A stretch of 64,000 nt of DNA from Carnobacterium jeotgali MS3 (GCF_000745125.1 NZ_JQNF01000010.1:434001-498000); one strand, 5' to 3'. Shown: positions 1 through 8,449, counted from the first letter of the stretch. Notes: generated by a model not told the origin, from the letters alone. Program-made: numbers and translations.

Positions 1-1156
1 GAGCTTGCAACGATTTGATTTCTGCATCTTGCAATAGTTGACTTTGCAATTCCATTTCGCCAAGTTCAATTTGACTGGAAAATATAGTAGCCAAGCCTTC
101 CGCTAATTGTCTTTCAACAAAGGTCAACTTTGAGGCGTCAGTGAAATACAACTTTAACGTTCCAATCGTTTTTTCCTTTGACTTTAAAGGAATAACGATT
201 GCAGCTTCTAATGGGCAGCCAGGGTGATCACACCCGATTTCTCCATGAGAATGTGCTTCTTTGATCTCTCCCGTTCGCAAAACTTCTTTAGATAAGTTGG
301 TCACTATTTTTTTTGACGGAAAATGATGATCACTGGCTGCACCAACATGTGCTAAAATGCTATCTTTGTTGGTGATGCTTACAGCTGAAACTTTGATCAG
401 CTTCTGAATGATTTTTGCTGCTTGCGTACAGGATTCTTCATTCATGCCCGAACGAAAATAAGGCATCGTTTCATTGGTCAATTGGAAAACATCATGGGTT
501 TGGACGGCTCTTGTCTGTTCTTCCTGCCGCAATGTTGAGTCAATGATCGACAAGAAAATCCCTGTTCCAATACTGTTCGTCAAAATCATGGGCAACCCAA
601 TAAATTTGACTAAATTTACAGCTTCTTGGAAGTTTGTACTTAATAAAATAATACACACCATTTGGACAGCTTCCATTGCTGCACCAAAGACGAGTCCCTC
701 TCCAACTTTTGGATAAGTATTTTCCCGAATAGACTTCAACCCATATAACCCGGAAAATAATCCAACTAATATAGATGAAATCACGTAAATATAAGCGTCC
801 ATTCCGCCTTGAAGATAGCGGATAGCTCCCGAAATGATTCCTACACTCACACCTATGATCGGTCCTCCTATCAATCCTGAAACACCAATCGTCAATACAC
901 GTGTATTAGCCAGCGAAGAATGGGTGGCTAAGTCAGTAAATGGTTGATCGATCATAATTTGATTTCCGTCAATTTCTATACCGGTAAAATTAGAAATAAT
1001 AGCAAATATTCCGAATACTACAATCAGCTGAACCATCGTACTTGCTCTTCTTCGATTTCCTAAAAGATTTTTAAAATAAGGAATATTCATTAAAATATAT
1101 GCCAAAATAATAATCAATCCGCCACGTTCAAGCATTAAAATAAATAAGTTGAACAT
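1..1156 (-). CDS. lytS: LytS-type sensor histidine kinase, N-terminal part (truncated by window edge)
   Basis: Membrane sensor kinase of the LytS/YehU family; members phosphorylate a LytTR response regulator and influence autolysis and lrgAB-type genes (family knowledge). Only the first ~385 residues are visible. Residues ~1-190 are hydrophobic with the 5TM-5TMR_LYT pattern, including a GGPIIG motif. Residues ~220-365 look like a GAF domain with the GCDHPGCPLEAA stretch seen in LytS proteins. The visible end, QDAEIKSLQA, is the beginning of the His-kinase segment. Start chosen at the ATG behind GGAAGTG. The catalytic half, and probably a lytR gene, lie beyond the left edge. Confidence 0.88.
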   Translation of the reverse strand, partial: MFNLFILMLERGGLIIILAYILMNIPYFKNLLGNRRRASTMVQLIVVFGIFAIISNFTGIEIDGNQIMIDQPFTDLATHSSLANTRVLTIGVSGLIGGPIIGVSVGIISGAIRYLQGGMDAYIYVISSILVGLFSGLYGLKSIRENTYPKVGEGLVFGAAMEAVQMVCIILLSTNFQEAVNLVKFIGLPMILTNSIGTGIFLSIIDSTLRQEEQTRAVQTHDVFQLTNETMPYFRSGMNEESCTQAAKIIQKLIKVSAVSITNKDSILAHVGAASDHHFPSKKIVTNLSKEVLRTGEIKEAHSHGEIGCDHPGCPLEAAIVIPLKSKEKTIGTLKLYFTDASKLTFVERQLAEGLATIFSSQIELGEMELQSQLLQDAEIKSLQA

Positions 1157-1224
1157 CTTTTCACTTCCTAAAGTTTGATGTCTTTAGTTTACCTTACAAA
1201 AACCCGTTATGCACACAAATAAAT

Positions 1225-1255
1225 AGAGCTCCACCATCAATTGACGCAGAGCTCT
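1225..1255 (-). terminator. probable terminator of the HTH gene
   Basis: Seven-base inverted repeat AGAGCTC/GAGCTCT with a 17-nt loop, followed on the minus strand by ATTTATTTGT. It lies just after the stop of the HTH regulator and before lytS. The T tract is imperfect, so efficiency is uncertain. Confidence 0.5.
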
Positions 1256-1278
1256 GTTTGTTCATTTTTCTATCTATT

Positions 1279-1494
1279 TTATTGAGTATTATTATTTTTG
1301 TATTCTAAAATGTCTCCAGGTTGACAGTCTAATGCTTTGCAAATCGCCTCTAAAGTTGAAAAACGGATCGCTTTTGCCTTTCCATTTTTCAATATCGAAA
1401 GATTAGCCATTGTAATTCCAACCTTTTGGGAAAGTTCGGTTACGCTCATTTTTCGTTTAGCCAACATTACATCAATATTGATTATAATTGCCAT
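1279..1494 (-). CDS. small XRE-type HTH regulator paired with DUF2975
   Basis: Cro/CI-type helix-turn-helix protein of 71 residues, consisting almost entirely of the HTH: MSVTELSQKVGITMANLS is the helix-turn-helix core and ALDCQPGDILEY the usual C-terminal strand of the YozG-like family. Start taken at ATG 1494 (MAIIINID) because GAGGTG lies 6 nt upstream; the GTG three codons earlier overlaps that RBS. It follows a DUF2975 membrane protein gene by 15 nt, the standard partnership for this family. Presumed transcriptional regulator; its target is unknown. Confidence 0.85.
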   Translation of the reverse strand: MAIIINIDVMLAKRKMSVTELSQKVGITMANLSILKNGKAKAIRFSTLEAICKALDCQPGDILEYKNNNTQ

Positions 1495-1509
1495 ATTATT
1501 CACCTCAGA

Positions 1510-1986
1510 TTAGACTATTAAATCATTTTCCTTTTTTATCTCAATAGCATCTTGCAAAAGTCTTTGAAGAACAGCAGCAAAGACTGCGATAACCAATGAT
1601 GCAAAAATTGGAACCATTCCGACTAAGACAAGCCCTGGGGCATCATCTATTTGTGCTAAACCAAAAACAAATGGTAGAATTACCACATATAAACCACTGA
1701 TTATCAATGCACAAAATTTAATCTTTTTTAGCGCTTTAACAGATAGATCAGAGAACGCTTGGTTCTTGTCAATATAGCTTAACAATTTAAATGCCTGATA
1801 CAGAGCAATGAAAAAAGGGATAGTAGATATATAAATACCAATTATGATGGGATAGAGTACTTGGTCATAATCTGGATTTGCCGGATTACTTATTAACCCA
1901 ATCAATCCGAATATACACAATGCAATAATCGGAAGACCAATAAAAAGAACGGCTAACTTCAAAAACAATGTTGTTCCTCGTTTCAT
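1510..1986 (-). CDS. DUF2975 family membrane protein
   Basis: 158-residue integral membrane protein with four predicted transmembrane helices (about residues 10-32, 47-67, 88-110 and 118-142), matching the size and topology of DUF2975 proteins. Its function is unknown; the family is usually encoded directly before a YozG-like HTH regulator, as here. Strong RBS GAGGAGG before the ATG. The upstream region is very AT-rich. The pair may form a membrane-linked regulatory unit, which is inference only. Confidence 0.8.
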   Translation of the reverse strand: MKRGTTLFLKLAVLFIGLPIIALCIFGLIGLISNPANPDYDQVLYPIIIGIYISTIPFFIALYQAFKLLSYIDKNQAFSDLSVKALKKIKFCALIISGLYVVILPFVFGLAQIDDAPGLVLVGMVPIFASLVIAVFAAVLQRLLQDAIEIKKENDLIV

Positions 1987-2238
1987 AAAATAACCTCCTC
2001 ACTTAGTATATATAAATATTAACTTGTTTTTTATCGAATATCAATAAATATATATCATTTTAGGATAAACTTATATTGTTATCAAAAAATAAGGCACATT
2101 AATAATTTGTTCCATAAAGTTATTTGACTAACAAGGTTGTAAAATATATAGTTGAAACAAGAATTACTCAAAAAGTTTATTTACTAATAGGATCGATCAC
2201 TTTCTCAGAGCGACTACCTTAATTTCAGGAGGGATTAC

Positions 2239-2610
2239 ATGGACATCTTTTCAGACTATTTAGCAAACATTGATAATATACAACAGCGGGAACGAACAGA
2301 AGAAGTACTAACTTGGGTAGCAAAGACCTTTCCAAAATTGAAACCAAGAGTTGCATGGAATCAGCCCATGTTTACCGATCACGATACATTTATTATTGGC
2401 TTTAGCGTATCCAAAAATCATATGTCTGTTGCGCCTGAAAAAGTAGGAATCCGTCAATTTTCTAATGAAATTGTACAAGCTGGCTATAATCCCACTAAGG
2501 AAATTTTCCGTATCCAGTGGAACAGCCCGATAGATTTCTCATTACTTGAAAAAATAATCGAATTTAATATTTTAGATAAAGCAGATTGTTCAACTTTTTG
2601 GCGAAAATAA
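2239..2610 (+). CDS. DUF1801 (YdhG-like) family protein
   Basis: 123-residue soluble protein of the DUF1801 fold. It has the characteristic RVAWNQPMFTDHDTFIIGFS centre, the HMSVAP segment and a C-terminal helix region. Some relatives (Bacillus YdhG/Fra-like) have been proposed as iron-delivery proteins, but the wider family is functionally uncertain, so no reaction is assigned. Clear RBS AGGAGGG 6 nt before ATG. It is followed within 10 nt by a frameshifted small membrane gene, probably its former operon partner. Confidence 0.75.
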   Translation: MDIFSDYLANIDNIQQRERTEEVLTWVAKTFPKLKPRVAWNQPMFTDHDTFIIGFSVSKNHMSVAPEKVGIRQFSNEIVQAGYNPTKEIFRIQWNSPIDFSLLEKIIEFNILDKADCSTFWRK

Positions 2611-2620
2611 GGAGTTTTCA

Positions 2621-2814
2621 ATGAGAAAAATAATCGATTACAAGTAATTGGTACTGTTCTTTTAGATAGTGGTTTTCTGTTATATTTTATTGTTTTTTCA
2701 CACAATTTAACCCTATCTATATCTGATATTAAAGAATGGATCACGATAATACTGGTACTGATTTTTTCAGTCTATACAACGTTTGACACATTCAAAAAAA
2801 TTATTCTAAAGTAA
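2621..2814 (+). pseudogene. frameshifted small membrane protein gene
   Basis: The ATG behind AAGGAG reads only nine codons (MRKIIDYK, stop). Adding one A to the A5 run just after the start would open a continuous frame of ~64 codons, beginning MRKNNRLQVIGTVLLDSG, with two hydrophobic stretches and ending ...FKKIILK at the TAA at 2812. The downstream frame has no other good start. Either a one-base deletion inactivated the gene or a homopolymer sequencing error is present. Function unknown. Confidence 0.55.
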
Positions 2815-2837
2815 TGCTAAGGAGAAGGAGAAGGAAT

Positions 2838-3005
2838 ATGAGAACTAGAAAACAACTTATAGTTACGCTATTACTAGTTTTTCTGGCAGTTATTCTAAGT
2901 ACTAACTTTAGATTTTCACCTGCAATAGATAATCTATTCTTACTATTTTTTGTTTTATTAGGATGCTGGTTTTCTTATGTTAATTACAAAAAAAAGAACA
3001 ACTGA
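2838..3005 (+). CDS. small two-helix membrane protein, hypothetical
   Basis: 55-residue protein, MRTRKQLIVTLLLVFLA..., with two hydrophobic helices separated by a short turn (RFSPAIDN) and a lysine-rich C-terminus. The ATG at 2838 is preferred because GGAGAAGGAGAAGG lies immediately upstream; an in-frame start 24 nt earlier would overlap that RBS. It follows the frameshifted gene closely and resembles it in size and topology. I recognise no family. Confidence 0.55.
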   Translation: MRTRKQLIVTLLLVFLAVILSTNFRFSPAIDNLFLLFFVLLGCWFSYVNYKKKNN

Positions 3006-3085
3006 TGTATACTAAACAGCATCACACTGCTTTTAACTATTTTTGATTTTTTTACAGCAATTTTATTTAGTAAAGGAGAATTTCT

Positions 3086-3637
3086 ATGAAACATTATTTT
3101 CATTTGCCAATAGATTCAAAATTATCACTTGTACAACCTACTGTAGACATGGCATCTACGCTTTTTGATCTGGTGGATAGCGATAGAGAACACATCAGAC
3201 AATTCCTTGACTTTGTGGACGTAACTAAGGAACCAACTGATGAGATCAAGTACATAAACATGAAATTATCAGGTCAAGTAAAAGGAACAGATAGACTATT
3301 TTTAATTTCATATGAAGATAAATTAGTTGGTTCTATTGATTTACATTTTATTGATTCTCGCAATAAAAAAGCAGAAATAGGCTATTGGATCCATTCTTCT
3401 CAAGCAAAAAAAGGACTAACAACTAAATGTGTAAAAAAAGTATGTCAAATAGCTTTCGAAGAAATGGGATTAAATAAACTAACTATTGTTGCTGATACTG
3501 AAAACATAGGCAGTAATGCAGTGGCCTTAAAAAGTGGATTTTCTCTAGTTGGAACAGATAAAGAAGATATCATTATGTATGGTGATTTACGCGATATGAA
3601 CAACTATTCTCTTTTGAAATCTGAATTTAAGCTTTAA
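3086..3637 (+). CDS. GNAT N-acetyltransferase, RimJ/RimL-like
   Basis: 183-residue acetyltransferase of the ribosomal-protein-alanine/serine type (YdaF-like). The order of motifs is typical: substrate loop in the N-terminal third, then VGSIDLHFID, AEIGYWIHSSQAKKG (pyrophosphate-binding turn), LNKLTIVADTENIGSNAVALKSGF (motif B). Acetyl donor should be acetyl-CoA; the acceptor is not predictable. RBS AAAGGAG upstream of ATG. Stands alone between small hypothetical genes. Confidence 0.82.
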   Translation: MKHYFHLPIDSKLSLVQPTVDMASTLFDLVDSDREHIRQFLDFVDVTKEPTDEIKYINMKLSGQVKGTDRLFLISYEDKLVGSIDLHFIDSRNKKAEIGYWIHSSQAKKGLTTKCVKKVCQIAFEEMGLNKLTIVADTENIGSNAVALKSGFSLVGTDKEDIIMYGDLRDMNNYSLLKSEFKL

Positions 3638-3754
3638 AAATCCAAGTAGTTCAAGAGGGTATGAGTAGTTTATTTAGTTGTCATTTTTGTTGGCGTCTGT
3701 TTAATTTTTTCAATGATTTAAAACTACTAAACTTTGAAAGAGCGGAGTATTCAA

Positions 3755-3946
3755 ATGAATAAACTAAAAGAAATACTATTCATTATATTGATATTCTTTA
3801 TTTTTTATTCCATGTTCTGTACATTAATAGCTTTAATAGTCGCAACATACCAAACAGTTAGATATAAAGCATCGTTCAAAGAGTCGTACAGAGACACTTT
3901 TTTGTACTTTATCTTTGAAATGTTTGATCCATTCAATTATTTTTAA
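3755..3946 (+). CDS. small single-helix membrane protein, hypothetical
   Basis: 63 residues: a long N-terminal hydrophobic helix (ILFIILIFFIFYSMFCTLIALIV) followed by a charged segment and an aromatic tail (FEMFDPFNYF). Start taken at the ATG with AGCGGAG 7 nt upstream rather than a TTG seven codons earlier. It is followed by a good intrinsic terminator, supporting a real transcript. No family recognised. Confidence 0.5.
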   Translation: MNKLKEILFIILIFFIFYSMFCTLIALIVATYQTVRYKASFKESYRDTFLYFIFEMFDPFNYF

Positions 3947-4000
3947 AAGTATTAGTCAAGTTATAACGGTCTTTGCTATGACCTATCCTACTTAACATGA

Positions 4001-4036
4001 AAAAACACTTAATTTCTTTTGACATTAAGTGTTTTT
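4001..4036. terminator. bidirectional intrinsic terminator
   Basis: Thirteen-base stem AAAAACACTTAAT/ATTAAGTGTTTTT with a 9-10 nt loop, A-rich on one side and T-rich on the other. It separates two convergent small genes and could stop transcription from both. Confidence 0.75.
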
Positions 4037-4072
4037 CTTCTATTCTATATGTAACATCTTAGTCAATTATGT

Positions 4073-4243
4073 CTAATTAGGATGTTTATTTATTTTTTTT
4101 AGCTCTTCACTGATTTCACTTAAATACTTATTTTGTTCTTTCATTAATTTCAATACTGCATAAACAACGACTACCAAAACTACCGGCCAAAATAAAATAA
4201 TTAACACACTATAAAGTTGAAACAGAACATCTGAAAAAACCAT
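4073..4243 (-). CDS. small membrane protein with C-terminal amphipathic helix
   Basis: 56 residues: one transmembrane helix (VLIILFWPVVLVVVVYAVLKL) and a charged, coiled-coil-prone tail (LSEISEELKKINK). The topology resembles short DUF4083-like proteins of Firmicutes, but I cannot confirm membership. ATG 4243 is chosen because GGGAGG sits 7-8 nt upstream; the earlier in-frame ATG has no RBS. Confidence 0.5.
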   Translation of the reverse strand: MVFSDVLFQLYSVLIILFWPVVLVVVVYAVLKLMKEQNKYLSEISEELKKINKHPN

Positions 4244-4413
4244 AAAATTCCTCCCTAATATCATATTTATTAGTTTATTTATAACATGCGGTATCTATAT
4301 AAGTACATGACTATTCAAATCATCTGTCTCACCTTTTCACTCATAAGCCTATTTAGTTTACCTCAAAAAAAGAAAGCGTTATCCTTAATATAACCTATTA
4401 AGGAGGCCTTTTT

Positions 4414-5259
4414 ATGAAAAAAAAGAAAATTCCCCAATTTTTAATAATGGGGCTATGTGGTGCAGTATTGGTAGGATGTTCAACTAATGGAGATACAGGC
4501 GACACGTCATCATCTGACAATGAGTCAGATGAAACGCAAAGCATGGACACAACTAGCAGTGAAAGCAGTTCAGCTGCTTCTGAAGCAAGTAGTAGTTCAA
4601 GTAGCGAAGAAGCAACCAGCTCTTCTTCTGTTAATGAAGAAAGCCAAGAAACGCCTTCGTACCAACCTATTGGGATATCTTCTGAATTGAAAATGAACCC
4701 TGATCATGTCTTATTGCCAACAGCTTTTCCAACTACTGAATCCTCTTCAGTTACAGCCGATATAATAACAAATGAAGTAGATAACTATACCGTTAGTTAT
4801 ACGGATGACCAAGGAGAATTAGCTGAAGTTACTGGAACAATTTATGGAAATTCCGATTTGGCAAGTGAAGAAATGGATACCTTCTCAAATGGAAAATCCA
4901 TAAGCCCCTATGAGGAAGGCGGTTCAGATTTGGGCTATGGTATTACCGGCTATGGAGAAGGCGCTGCTGGGACTCAATACTTTAGCTGGGAAGAAGGAAA
5001 CTGGCTGTTTTCTATCCGTTCTGTTAGTGAAGATCAAATGGATAACCCTGGAATTGCAAAAAAAATAGTGGACTATTTAGAAGTTCATTATCTTCCAGCT
5101 CCTGATGATCAAGGTGTCGTTTATATACAATATCCACAAGGTGGAGAAGAAGTTAATGTGGATATTCGTTGGCAAGATGGCAACATAGTTTATCAACTGA
5201 GAACTACTAGAGTTCCATTAAAAGCATTAGAAATGACCGTTTCAATGAAACAATCATAA
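4414..5259 (+). CDS. serine-rich extracellular lipoprotein, hypothetical
   Basis: 281-residue secreted lipoprotein. The signal peptide MKKKKIPQFLIMGLCGAVLV ends in a GC lipobox with Cys22 as the lipidated residue. Residues ~25-85 are a flexible Ser/Glu/Asp-rich linker, followed by a folded domain (~90-281) rich in aromatic and glycine residues that I do not recognise. RBS AAGGAGG and a downstream terminator make it a single-gene unit. Likely membrane-anchored on the outer face; ligand unknown. Confidence 0.78.
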   Translation: MKKKKIPQFLIMGLCGAVLVGCSTNGDTGDTSSSDNESDETQSMDTTSSESSSAASEASSSSSSEEATSSSSVNEESQETPSYQPIGISSELKMNPDHVLLPTAFPTTESSSVTADIITNEVDNYTVSYTDDQGELAEVTGTIYGNSDLASEEMDTFSNGKSISPYEEGGSDLGYGITGYGEGAAGTQYFSWEEGNWLFSIRSVSEDQMDNPGIAKKIVDYLEVHYLPAPDDQGVVYIQYPQGGEEVNVDIRWQDGNIVYQLRTTRVPLKALEMTVSMKQS

Positions 5260-5311
5260 AGGTTAAACCTTTCTCTTTATCAAACACAAACTCGTCTAAA
5301 TTTGGAAGAGC

Positions 5312-5349
5312 AAAAAAAGAACTGCCTCACAGAGGCAATTCTTTTTTTT
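5312..5349. terminator. intrinsic terminator between convergent genes
   Basis: Hairpin AAGAACTGCCTC/GAGGCAATTCTT with a 3-nt loop, preceded by A7 and followed by T8. It serves the lipoprotein gene and, by its A/T symmetry, probably also the convergent SDR gene whose stop codon lies inside the T tract. Confidence 0.85.
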
Positions 5350-6232
5350 ATAGTTTATCTTTTATTTTATTCACGATGCCTTTTGTAGGAGTTGTAGCTG
5401 GTTCAATATCAATTGATTTCTGAACCATTTCATGTCGTTCTCTTAAATTCTCATCGATCTTTTTATTCCACAATTCTTTTTGTCTTTTTTTAACGATTGA
5501 CTCCATTGCCTTAGGAATGACATTCCGATAGTCGTTCGTTTCGCCAGTCATTACTTTAATAGCCTCTTTGATGAGCTCTTCAGGATCAAATTGTTCATAA
5601 GGGAACGCTAGCTGTGTATAGTCGAAAATGCGTTCTTCTGGATTATCTCTCCAAGTTCTCCAAGCTTCAAACTCGCGGTCATTGAAGCCCGTCAAGTAAG
5701 GTCCAGGATTAATGGTTGACACTTGTACATTAAATTCCTGAAGTTCTTTGCTTAAAGACTCGGCAAATGCTTCCAATGTAAATTTTGATCCGCCATAAGG
5801 TCCTGATAATGGATCTGCCATCAGACCAGAAACAGAAGACATAAACACGATTTTTCCTCTTTGTTTCTTAACCATTGCTTTGGCTATTTTTTGAGTTAAT
5901 AAAATTGGTCCGAATACATTTACTTCAAATTGATTACGCAATCGTTCTTCTGGTATATCTACCAAAGATCCACCTTCTGAAATTCCAGCATTATTCAATA
6001 ATACGTCAATATCCCATGTCCATGCTCTTTCTCTATCTGCTGGATTGGTCACGTCTAATTTCTCAACTTGTATCTCAATCTTCTTTTCTTCTGCTTCTTT
6101 TAAAAGTGCAGATACTTCCGACATTGTTTCGACTCCTGCGATAACTTTTTTTCCTTGTTCCGCCAGACCTAAAGCAATCCCTTTTCCAAATCCTGTACCT
6201 GCACCTGTAATCAAATACGTTTCTTGTACCAT
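5348..6232 (-). CDS. short-chain dehydrogenase/reductase
   Basis: 294-residue classical SDR oxidoreductase. The Rossmann motif TGAGTGFGKGIA is at residues ~9-20, NNAG at ~85, a catalytic Ser in VFMSSVSG, and the YGGSK active-site pair Tyr/Lys at ~146-150, followed by NPGPYLTGF. It should catalyse an NAD(P)(H)-linked alcohol/carbonyl interconversion; the C-terminal ~60 residues are longer than the minimal fold and charged. Substrate not predictable. RBS AGGAGG. No operon partner. Confidence 0.85.
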   Translation of the reverse strand: MVQETYLITGAGTGFGKGIALGLAEQGKKVIAGVETMSEVSALLKEAEEKKIEIQVEKLDVTNPADRERAWTWDIDVLLNNAGISEGGSLVDIPEERLRNQFEVNVFGPILLTQKIAKAMVKKQRGKIVFMSSVSGLMADPLSGPYGGSKFTLEAFAESLSKELQEFNVQVSTINPGPYLTGFNDREFEAWRTWRDNPEERIFDYTQLAFPYEQFDPEELIKEAIKVMTGETNDYRNVIPKAMESIVKKRQKELWNKKIDENLRERHEMVQKSIDIEPATTPTKGIVNKIKDKL

Positions 6233-6464
6233 ATACTATTCCTCCTAAAAGATTTAATAGATTGGTTAACACATAAGAAGTATAACGGTACATAGAAACC
6301 GTTTTCCAGTAATACGCATTAATTCCTATAATTTTTAAAAAAAGATAACTTAAAGAGAATAAACTCATTTTTTACTATTGAGGTTCCTCATTTTTTAAGA
6401 CATAATAGTTTTAACGAGTACCTGATTCGTTCAAAGAAATTATACATAGAGAGTGGGTTCAATA

Positions 6465-7343
6465 ATGGAAGAATATGAAGCTTTACAAGCAAAATTAAAG
6501 ACTCTATTAAAAAAAGAAGCCTCTGCCAACATACGTTACAAAGAAAATAATGAACGCTACGAACTAGCAAAGGAAACTTTTGATAAAGAAAGTGAAGATG
6601 TCGAAAAGTTACAAGCGGAATCCTTGTCCACTTTTTTAAAACGGTTGGTTGGAAATTATGATAAAAAATTAGGCAAAGAAATGCAGGAACAGCTTACTGC
6701 TAAAATGGAATTAGATTTATCTTTAGCTTTATTGCTTGAAGCTAGAGAAGATTTAGCCGCTATTCAAGCCGCTGTTGAACAAAGTACTACTCAAATCAAA
6801 CAACTAAAAGACGTTTTATACCGTCAAGACCCTCATTTTCGCGAAAAGATTACTGACGAAGAAATAAAACGGGCTCAACTAAATCAAGAATTACTTGAAT
6901 TAGATGAAGCATCAGCTGCTGGAGAAAGAGTCTTGGAAGGAATTGACGATGCACTAAGGGATTTAGATTCAGCTGATTCTTTTTCAACTTGGGATATGTT
7001 TACAGACAGCAGCCTTATATTTGATATGATGAAATACGATAAAATTAATAAAGCTGAAACTAAAATGAGTCGCTTAGAACAACTATTAGAAAGTTACACT
7101 AAAGAACTAAAAGACCTTTCTTTAGATACTTATCTTAGCTATGAAAAATTTAGCGGCATGGGTAAAACTTTCGATATTTTCTTTGATAATCTCTTTTCAG
7201 ATTGGGATACAAAAGCAAAAATTGGCCGCAATATTGATATGCTAGAAACACTCGGCAGATCAATCGCCGACTTACAAGGTAAACTTAAACTAAATAGACA
7301 AGAACTAGAGAAACAAATCAAAGAATCAGAAACTTTATTTTAA
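6465..7343 (+). CDS. coiled-coil protein, hypothetical
   Basis: 292-residue acidic/lysine-rich protein without signal peptide or membrane helix. Residues ~1-150 and ~190-290 are predicted long amphipathic helices (heptad-like Leu/Glu/Lys spacing), interrupted by a non-helical part around DLDSADSFSTWDMFTDSS. Start taken at ATG rather than the GTG four codons earlier because GAGAGTGGG then sits at normal RBS distance. Likely cytoplasmic and structural or scaffolding; no family recognised. Confidence 0.7.
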   Translation: MEEYEALQAKLKTLLKKEASANIRYKENNERYELAKETFDKESEDVEKLQAESLSTFLKRLVGNYDKKLGKEMQEQLTAKMELDLSLALLLEAREDLAAIQAAVEQSTTQIKQLKDVLYRQDPHFREKITDEEIKRAQLNQELLELDEASAAGERVLEGIDDALRDLDSADSFSTWDMFTDSSLIFDMMKYDKINKAETKMSRLEQLLESYTKELKDLSLDTYLSYEKFSGMGKTFDIFFDNLFSDWDTKAKIGRNIDMLETLGRSIADLQGKLKLNRQELEKQIKESETLF

Positions 7344-7363
7344 GCTACGGCAAAAAGCTACCT

Positions 7364-7414
7364 AAAAAGCGTGTTTACTTTTAGATTAATTTCTATCAAG
7401 TAAATACGTTTTTT
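7364..7414 (+). terminator. terminator of the coiled-coil gene
   Basis: Imperfect hairpin between AAGCGTGTTTACTT and AAGTAAATACGTTTTT with a 16-17 nt loop, followed by a T run, 20 nt after the stop codon. Confidence 0.65.
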
Positions 7415-7416
7415 AA

Positions 7417-7680
7417 TTTTATCAGTCTAGTAAACTATTGTGTTCTTATCTACTATATAAATAGTATTTTTCATTCTTATCCTTCTCAAAAAGAGTTTGC
7501 GTGCCATATGGTTAGTTTTATCAAAAAGATAAGGTCCATAATCTATCCTTCAGTACCACATTTTCAGTTTTACCACACGCATACGGTTCTTATACTGAAT
7601 TTACGCACCTTATGACGAGTATTCTATCCTCCGTATGGTACTTCAATTACTTTACTGCTTTAATTCTAGTTTAAAGCAAA
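7417..7680. other. non-coding stretch with inverted and imperfect direct repeats
   Basis: No plausible gene. It holds a 6-bp inverted repeat TACTAT/ATAGTA, the palindrome CCATATGG, a perfect 7-bp inverted repeat CATACGG/CCGTATG at 7580-7586 and 7631-7637, and on the minus strand two related segments (GAGGATAGAATA and GAAGGATAGATTA), both close to GTAC. Could be an intergenic repeat or a decayed element; see findings. Confidence 0.3.
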
Positions 7681-7720
7681 AAATCCTATTCTATTCCCGA
7701 AACGGGTATAGAATAGGATT
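7681..7720. terminator. strong intrinsic terminator of the FMN reductase gene
   Basis: Long stem AATCCTATTCTAT/ATAGAATAGGATT with an inner CCCG/CGGG and GAAA-type apex. A6 lies on the left and T6 on the right, so it can work in both directions; the reductase gene ends 14 nt away. Confidence 0.85.
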
Positions 7721-7733
7721 CATTTTTTCAAGC

Positions 7734-8381
7734 TTATCTAATTGTGTTAAGAGCTTTAGTCCATAACAACAAGTCATCAAACATGCCTTGTGCATTTACT
7801 TTATTGTAATCATTTGGTTTGAAAACACTCATATTTTCAAAATCAGCCATTAGAGAGAAGTTCGTTGTTGTGTGAACTGATGCCACACTTAATTCTCCTA
7901 AAATCACACGCATGTTTTCGTGAGCACGTGCGCCACCTAGGCTACCGTATCCAACTAATGCTGCTGCTTTGTTCGCTACTTCTACTTTTAAGAAGTCAGT
8001 CGCATTTTTCAATGCTCCTCCTACTGCATGGTTGTATTCTGGAGTGATAAATACGTATCCGTCAAATGAAGCCATTTTTTCAGACCAGGCTTGAATTGCT
8101 GCTCCAGCTGTTGCTTGGCGTTCTTCAGAAAGTTTAGCGCCTAATAATGGTAGATCGTAATCTGCTAATTCTACCATTTCGTATTCTACACCTTCATCAT
8201 TTCTACTTATTGCAAAATCGTAAATCCATTGTGTTACTGCTGCTGAGTTTCTTCCTTCACGTACGCTTCCTGAGATAATACCGATTTTCATAATTTTGTT
8301 CCCCTTTTCTTCTACTGTTTTTTGTTCATTTTTTCCGAATAAAGCTTCACTCACTCTTGTAAAGACCGATTTGTTAGTCAA
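7734..8381 (-). CDS. NAD(P)H-dependent FMN reductase (flavodoxin-like)
   Basis: Flavodoxin-fold reductase that moves electrons from NAD(P)H via FMN to quinones, azo dyes or similar acceptors (family knowledge). The FMN phosphate loop IISGSVREGRNS, FITPEYNHAVGGALKNATDFL and GYGSLGGARAHENMR are all present. Two starts are possible: a TTG at 8381 with a perfect GGAGG 7-8 nt upstream, giving a 30-residue N-terminal extension, or the ATG at 8291 behind AAGGGG, which gives the usual ~185-residue enzyme. It faces the VOC-dioxygenase operon and probably belongs to the same electrophile response. Confidence 0.85.
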   Translation of the reverse strand: MTNKSVFTRVSEALFGKNEQKTVEEKGNKIMKIGIISGSVREGRNSAAVTQWIYDFAISRNDEGVEYEMVELADYDLPLLGAKLSEERQATAGAAIQAWSEKMASFDGYVFITPEYNHAVGGALKNATDFLKVEVANKAAALVGYGSLGGARAHENMRVILGELSVASVHTTTNFSLMADFENMSVFKPNDYNKVNAQGMFDDLLLWTKALNTIR

Positions 8382-8432
8382 TGTGTTTCCTCCATTACAG
8401 ATTATTTAATTGAAGGTCCCCCACCAATTAAC

Positions 8433-8449
8433 ACTTACATTTCGTAAGT
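8433..8449. promoter_or_regulatory. candidate operator upstream of the FMN reductase
   Basis: Perfect inverted repeat ACTTAC-N5-GTAAGT, 50 nt upstream of the TTG start of the FMN reductase. The TTAC-N5-GTAA core is of the kind bound by HxlR-family repressors such as YodB/CatR, which control quinone reductases in Bacillus. No such regulator gene is adjacent; binding is inference. Confidence 0.5.

Noticed and set aside
4540-4640. Repeated AGC/TCA-rich stretch in the lipoprotein gene as a tandem repeat
   Set aside because: It encodes a low-complexity serine linker; there is no regular DNA repeat unit.
6294-6310. cre-like AGAAACCGTTTTCC upstream of the SDR gene
   Set aside because: Spacing between TG and CG is one base too long for the cre consensus.
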